Shown here: positions 60,426 to 64,000 of the stretch, piece after piece
Position numbering within the stretch: the stretch's first letter is position 1
Layout: every line of letters begins with the position of its first letter
Source: Gloeopeniophorella convolvens
Taxonomy: Eukaryota; Basidiomycota; Agaricomycetes; Russulales
Direction: 5' to 3'
DNA length: 64,000 nucleotides
NCBI GenBank assembly: GCA_022496205.1
Contig: WTXD01000022.1
Location: 372,001-436,000 of the forward strand
The notes under the pieces: generated by a model
Databases searched by the model: none
What the model was told of the DNA's origin: nothing
The model's input: only the letters and a program-made list of their open reading frames with translations
Made by a program: the position numbers and the translations under genes

Positions 60426-61790
60426 CTACGGTGTACAGACCATCACGCCCTCTTCGTACAGCCCGGTCATGTACAAAACCCCTGTCTCCGCATCTCGCAA
60501 CGCCGTCGACGACGAGGAGAACGCACTGCCATCACTCTGGTACAACGTACGCAGTTCGTAACCGGGCGCCTGCGGCACCTTGCGCGAGGCAGGCACCGGG
60601 GCGTCCGCGTCCCACACATCATCCTCCCCCGCGGGGTGCCCCTCTCCGGACTCCGACCCGGCGCTTGCGCTAGCGTTCCGCGGCGAAATCTCGACTACCC
60701 AGCTTGGCGAGCGTACTCCCGGCTTGTCCGCGGCGACCGCCACGAGCGCGGGGAAGTGTGGATGACCCGCAACGATCAGCGCGCCGCGCGCGTCGAACCC
60801 GAGGTTATCCGGCGTGAACGGCGTCGGGACGCGAGCGTGCAGGGTAAGCGCTTGCGTCACGCGGTCGCGCGCGTACAGCTGCACCTCGCATAGCGTTGTC
60901 GACGCGAGCGCGAGCTGCGCCCCGTCCGGCGAGACCGCGACGCCATTCGGGAATGGCACGCGCGGCACGACCGTCGTCGTATGTGTGCCCTGCGTGCTGT
61001 CGCTCGCGTCGACGTGCACCGCCCAGCCGAGCGGCAGCGCAAGAAGCGACTCGGTGATCGGCAACGTCTTGCCGAGCACGCCAGGGAGGCGCCTCGTGAA
61101 GCGGTGGTCGTGCGTGAGGTAGAATGACGCGGGCCCGGTGAGCGCGAGTGCGTTGGGCGCGACAAGCTCCGGGCCCGCGAGCGTGCGCACCCAGCGCGCG
61201 CGCGTCGGCTCCGCCCAGCCAAGCGCGAACTCCTCGATTGTGCTCGCGTTGCGTGCGTGGTTGACGACAAAGAGGCTCGACGCGTGCGCGCCCGGCTGCG
61301 CGGGCCAGACGTCGAGCCCGAGCGGGTGGAAGTCGTGCGCAGCCGGGAAGCCGTCGAGCGTTACGCGCTGCGGGCGTGCGCCGGTCGCGCTGATGTCGTA
61401 CAACCAGAGCGCACCCCGCGGCGCCGGGTCGCGCAGCGGGCCCATGACCGTGTTCCAGCCCTTGCGGCCGGGGTCACAGCTGAGCAGTAGGACTTTGTCG
61501 CGCACGGCGCCGCTGTCGTCGTGCCGCTCCCAGAACACGGCGTCCTCGCAGAACTTCATATCGTTCGATGGTTCATCTCGGACGATTTTGCAGCGTTCAT
61601 CGTGTGGTCCTTCTGCATAGTATCCTCTAGGGAGGCCAGGCGTTGGTATGACGACGTTCCGGATGATGTGGCCGTTCCGCCAGTATATGAAACCCTGAGT
61701 CGTGTCAAAGGTTGAGAGTGAGTATAAAGACTGACCACGCAGACATACCAGCAACGCAACAGCAGCCGTCCAAGAGAGTGAAGGCTTCAT
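60426..61790 (-). CDS. Paraoxonase/SMP-30-like six-bladed propeller hydrolase
   Basis: Calcium-dependent esterase/lactonase fold; substrate unknown. One long open frame of 454 residues. The N terminus MKPSLSWTAAVALLVCLRG is a signal peptide or anchor. Motifs typical of paraoxonases are MKFCEDAVFWERHDD, HDFHPLGLDVWPAQPG (the HxLGLD segment), LVAPNALALTGPASFYLTHD, VPFPNGVAVSPDGAQLALA and TPDNLGFDARGALIVAGHPH; the Asn/Asp residues in them are the expected Ca2+ ligands. The end is MTGLYEEGVMVCTP. GTCAGT...CTCAG near residue 19 looks like an intron but removing it breaks the frame, so I keep the frame intact. Confidence 0.88.
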   Translation of the reverse strand: MKPSLSWTAAVALLVCLRGQSLYSLSTFDTTQGFIYWRNGHIIRNVVIPTPGLPRGYYAEGPHDERCKIVRDEPSNDMKFCEDAVFWERHDDSGAVRDKVLLLSCDPGRKGWNTVMGPLRDPAPRGALWLYDISATGARPQRVTLDGFPAAHDFHPLGLDVWPAQPGAHASSLFVVNHARNASTIEEFALGWAEPTRARWVRTLAGPELVAPNALALTGPASFYLTHDHRFTRRLPGVLGKTLPITESLLALPLGWAVHVDASDSTQGTHTTTVVPRVPFPNGVAVSPDGAQLALASTTLCEVQLYARDRVTQALTLHARVPTPFTPDNLGFDARGALIVAGHPHFPALVAVAADKPGVRSPSWVVEISPRNASASAGSESGEGHPAGEDDVWDADAPVPASRKVPQAPGYELRTLYQSDGSAFSSSSTALRDAETGVLYMTGLYEEGVMVCTP

Positions 61791-62270
61791 GGTGAGAGCT
61801 TGGAGGGTAGGGACGATAAGCTGCTGTAAGTCTGCTTCCGCGGGCTAAATACGTCGGACCTTGATATTAATGGAGCAACTGTTCCGGATGGGCAACAGCA
61901 AGCAATGGCGGTAAGTAAACCCGTTGGAATCACCCGAAGTCTGAAGATAGACACCGAGCCGAATTGAAGCACCGATGCGTAACTTCGAACGGGCATACAA
62001 TTACGGGCATAAGTATTATATTTACGGGATATGTAAAGCACAGAAGCGCTTGTGCTGATAGATTCTAGATCTGGCAGGTCGACGGGCAGCATTGCTACTG
62101 CTACCCTGTATGCCATCGTATCGCACAGGGAGTCTATCCAGAAGCTGCTATTACTGCATGAGCTGTGGCGGCAGTGGCCAAGTGCTTATTGCAAAACCCC
62201 TAGAATACTCTACACTCGGCCTAGGCTCAAGCACGCCAGACATATCGGAGTCCCCACCTGAATATGTGAA
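61791..62270. promoter_or_regulatory. Intergenic region with paraoxonase-like gene promoter
   Basis: About 480 bases between the paraoxonase-like start and the NCS2 stop, both genes on the minus strand. No gene is supported. Confidence 0.45.
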
Positions 62271-64000
62271 TCAGTCGTCCACTAAGAACTCTTCGACCAA
62301 GGATTTCATGCCGTTGGAATCCAGTTTTCTCGTCCCCCAAACTTCATCTGCTGTTGAGATATGCGGGTCAGTTGCCTGGGGGTTGCTCGATCCGATCGCA
62401 AAATGCATAGCAGCCCACGTCGGGAACATCACTGCCGACGCTGCCGCCGAGGATCCCGGATTTGACGAAGTGTTGCTTCGGCTGCTCTTGCTAGTGAGCG
62501 TGGTGTGACATGAGTAACATAGCCAAGGCGTTAGGGATGGCGCAGCGGTGGTGGTTGCTGATGGGTCTTCTTCGTTGAATGACCGTACTGATATTCGGGC
62601 CTTCCACTGTTGGACAGAGCGCTGCGTAGGCCTGGAGGATCGTCGGAATATGTCGGAGACCACACCAAAGTGAAAACCCACAGTTCACAGATGATACATC
62701 GTCCTCCGGCATCTCCCTTAGGCGCAAGTTTACCGACAGTCTTGGCGATTGTAGACACCGTCGACGGATAGTCCCTTTCGAGTCCAATGATGAAGTCTGC
62801 GACTGATATGAGGTTGGGGAAGTGCGAGGGCATGCACGCACGGACCTTTCGTCAAATCGCCGATGGTCTGCCTCGCCGCAGGGACCTTTTGCTTCCCGAC
62901 GACTACAAGTCGATGCCACCACGCCCACGCAGTGCACTCCTTCATCCCGACCTCTCTCAGTGGCCGAATTAAGCGGACCTCTCCTCTCCAAGATGTACTT
63001 TTCTGTGATGTCTCAACGGATGATGGCACCCACTCTTCCTGTATCGATTGGGGGACAACGAAGCCGCCGCCTTGCGATATTGAGGAGATGAGCGATATTG
63101 ACAGCGAAGTCAGAGAGGTGCCAAAGACTAGATGAGAAGCGCCAATGGAATATGCGGTGTATAGTAGCAGGACGCGTGTCAAGATAGATATGGTGGATTG
63201 GACAGCAGTAGGAGTGGGCAGCTTGTGAAGGTAAGCTTGCAGTGCTGAGAGTGGGTCAGGATGCGCCTCCGTATCTGATAATCTGAACAATTCTGTATTG
63301 GAGGTATACACATTAGGTCGCACTCCGCGTGAGAATACATACAAACCTTCGTTGCTCAGGTCTACGGATAGTTCTGAGGGATTTGGGACAGAGCCACCGC
63401 TGACGCGCTCCCACCAGCTCCTGTCAAACGCGTCTTGGACACGCACTGGAACAAATTCGAACTCTCCGTATTCCTCAACCGCCTCGCGTATTCGCTGGGT
63501 TCGGTCGCTCGCCTAGAGCAGATGAGGAGCAGCCAGAAAGCACAAATGCCGACTCACCTCGGGGAGCACATCAGACGTCTCCACATAGCAGACGTAAATC
63601 TTCCTCCAGATTCTGTTCTTCCGAGGATGTTCCTTACCCCCCTTGAGCTCGATGCTTCCGACCTTAGAGCAGTACACCTGGTGAACAAGATCGAGGAGAA
63701 CGGTGGATCCAAGGCCGCCTGAAAATGCTACAAGTAGATTGCCAGACGGCTTGAGCGCGCCTCGCCTCGGTCCTGCCGATGTATGATTGAGATGAGGTTC
63801 AAGGGCCTGGCGGAACTTAGTGGTTACAAGTGGTGTAAAGCAGTCCCTGCACAATAGATTTTTTCAGCAATAATGGATGTCTCGAAGTGGGAGACGTGGC
63901 CTGCCGGCAGTAGACCGAGTGGCGGATGACGAGGTTACCTTGCTGGGCCTTGCATTTGACACAGGTTCTAGATCTGTCGAACCTGCGTTTTCCTGGAGAA
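62271..64000 (-). CDS. NCS2: Cytoplasmic tRNA 2-thiolation protein 2 (NCS2/CTU2), 5' end cut off
   Basis: With NCS6/CTU1 it thiolates wobble U34 of Lys, Glu and Gln tRNAs. The gene runs off the right edge, so the first residues are missing. Visible parts: RFDRSRTCVKCKAQQGN and LVIRHSVYC joined to RDCFTPLVTTKFRQALEPHL; the PP-loop-like LLVAFSGGLGSTVLLDLVHQ; EFEFVPVRVQDAFD; SALQAYLHKLPTPTAVQ; ASHLVFGTSLTSLSISLIS; then KDFIIGLE-type DFIIGLERDYPSTVSTIAKT and GGRCIICE. After an exon with VQQWKARISVRSFNEE and LCYSCHTTL, the end is WGTRKLDSNGMKSLVEEFLV. One intron (63847-63904) seems to use a GC donor. Confidence 0.92.
63847..63904 (-). other. Probable GC-AG intron in NCS2 gene
   Basis: The donor CG|GCAGGC and acceptor TTGTGCAG join HSVYC to RDCFTPL, keeping two cysteines of the CxxC pairs. 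No GT donor lies in reach that keeps these residues. The donor is a weak match beyond GC. Confidence 0.65.

Noticed and set aside
61690..61740. Possible intron after the signal peptide of the paraoxonase-like gene
   Set aside because: Removing the GTCAGT...CTCAG segment shifts the frame, while the uninterrupted frame is intact.
1..64000. CRISPR arrays, insertion sequences, transposases, rRNA, secondary-metabolite clusters or retroelements
   Set aside because: I looked for repeats, reverse transcriptase, transposase, polyketide and peptide synthetase motifs and found none.

Overview
The window is nuclear DNA from a filamentous basidiomycete, most likely a wood-decaying Agaricomycete such as a white-rot polypore. 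Nearly every gene is broken by many short introns, mostly about 45-70 nt. Genes are densely packed on both strands. The gene set includes a White Collar-2 type GATA/PAS regulator, an AA14-type copper polysaccharide monooxygenase, a Kre9/Knh1-like GPI-anchored wall protein and PalA/RIM20. I found no prokaryotic, viral or plasmid features, no transposase, no CRISPR array and no rRNA.

Layout. 0.3-9 kb: WC-2-like photoregulator (-), YAR1-like ankyrin protein (+), PRMT5 arginine methyltransferase (+). 9.2-14.9 kb: intron-containing tRNA-Tyr (-), CaCA-type cation/calcium exchanger (+), Kre9/Knh1-like GPI protein (+), small multipass membrane protein (+). 15.3-22.8 kb: Gln-rich NPF protein (-), DUF4112 protein (+), AA14-like LPMO (-) and GH5_9-like exo-beta-1,3-glucanase (-). 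The last two are neighbouring secreted carbohydrate-active enzymes. 23.6-35.6 kb: agaricomycete membrane protein of unknown function (-), F-box protein (+), exportin-T (+), cullin-3 (+).

35.6-37.85 kb is the largest stretch without a supported gene and holds three short hairpins. 37.9-47.7 kb: aspartic protease with an anchored tail (+), ER-lumenal DnaJ ending in KDEL (+), RasGAP (-), small Pro-rich protein with a possible Tudor-like tail (-). 48.4-64 kb: PalA/RIM20 (+), DM9/DUF3421 protein (+), WSS1-type metalloprotease (-), 6-phosphofructokinase (+), Bqt4-like nuclear-envelope protein (+), paraoxonase-like propeller (-), and the tRNA 2-thiolation protein NCS2/CTU2 (-), which runs off the right edge.

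Functionally this is mostly housekeeping and regulatory sequence: tRNA biology (tRNA-Tyr, exportin-T, NCS2), ubiquitin ligase parts (CUL3, F-box), signalling (RasGAP, PRMT5, PalA, WC-2) and wall/biomass enzymes (AA14, GH5, Kre9-like, protease). I found no convincing undescribed system. The best leads are a TGACGTGTC pair upstream of the KDEL DnaJ gene, a 39-bp tandem repeat in the LPMO tail, three apparent GC-AG introns, a WSS1 active site assembled across a 15-nt microexon, a cullin-3 frame lacking its usual stop, and a Gln-rich gene whose coding segments change frame repeatedly without introns, which suggests consensus errors or decay. Splice sites given here were inferred by eye from frame continuity and family resemblance, without transcript data.
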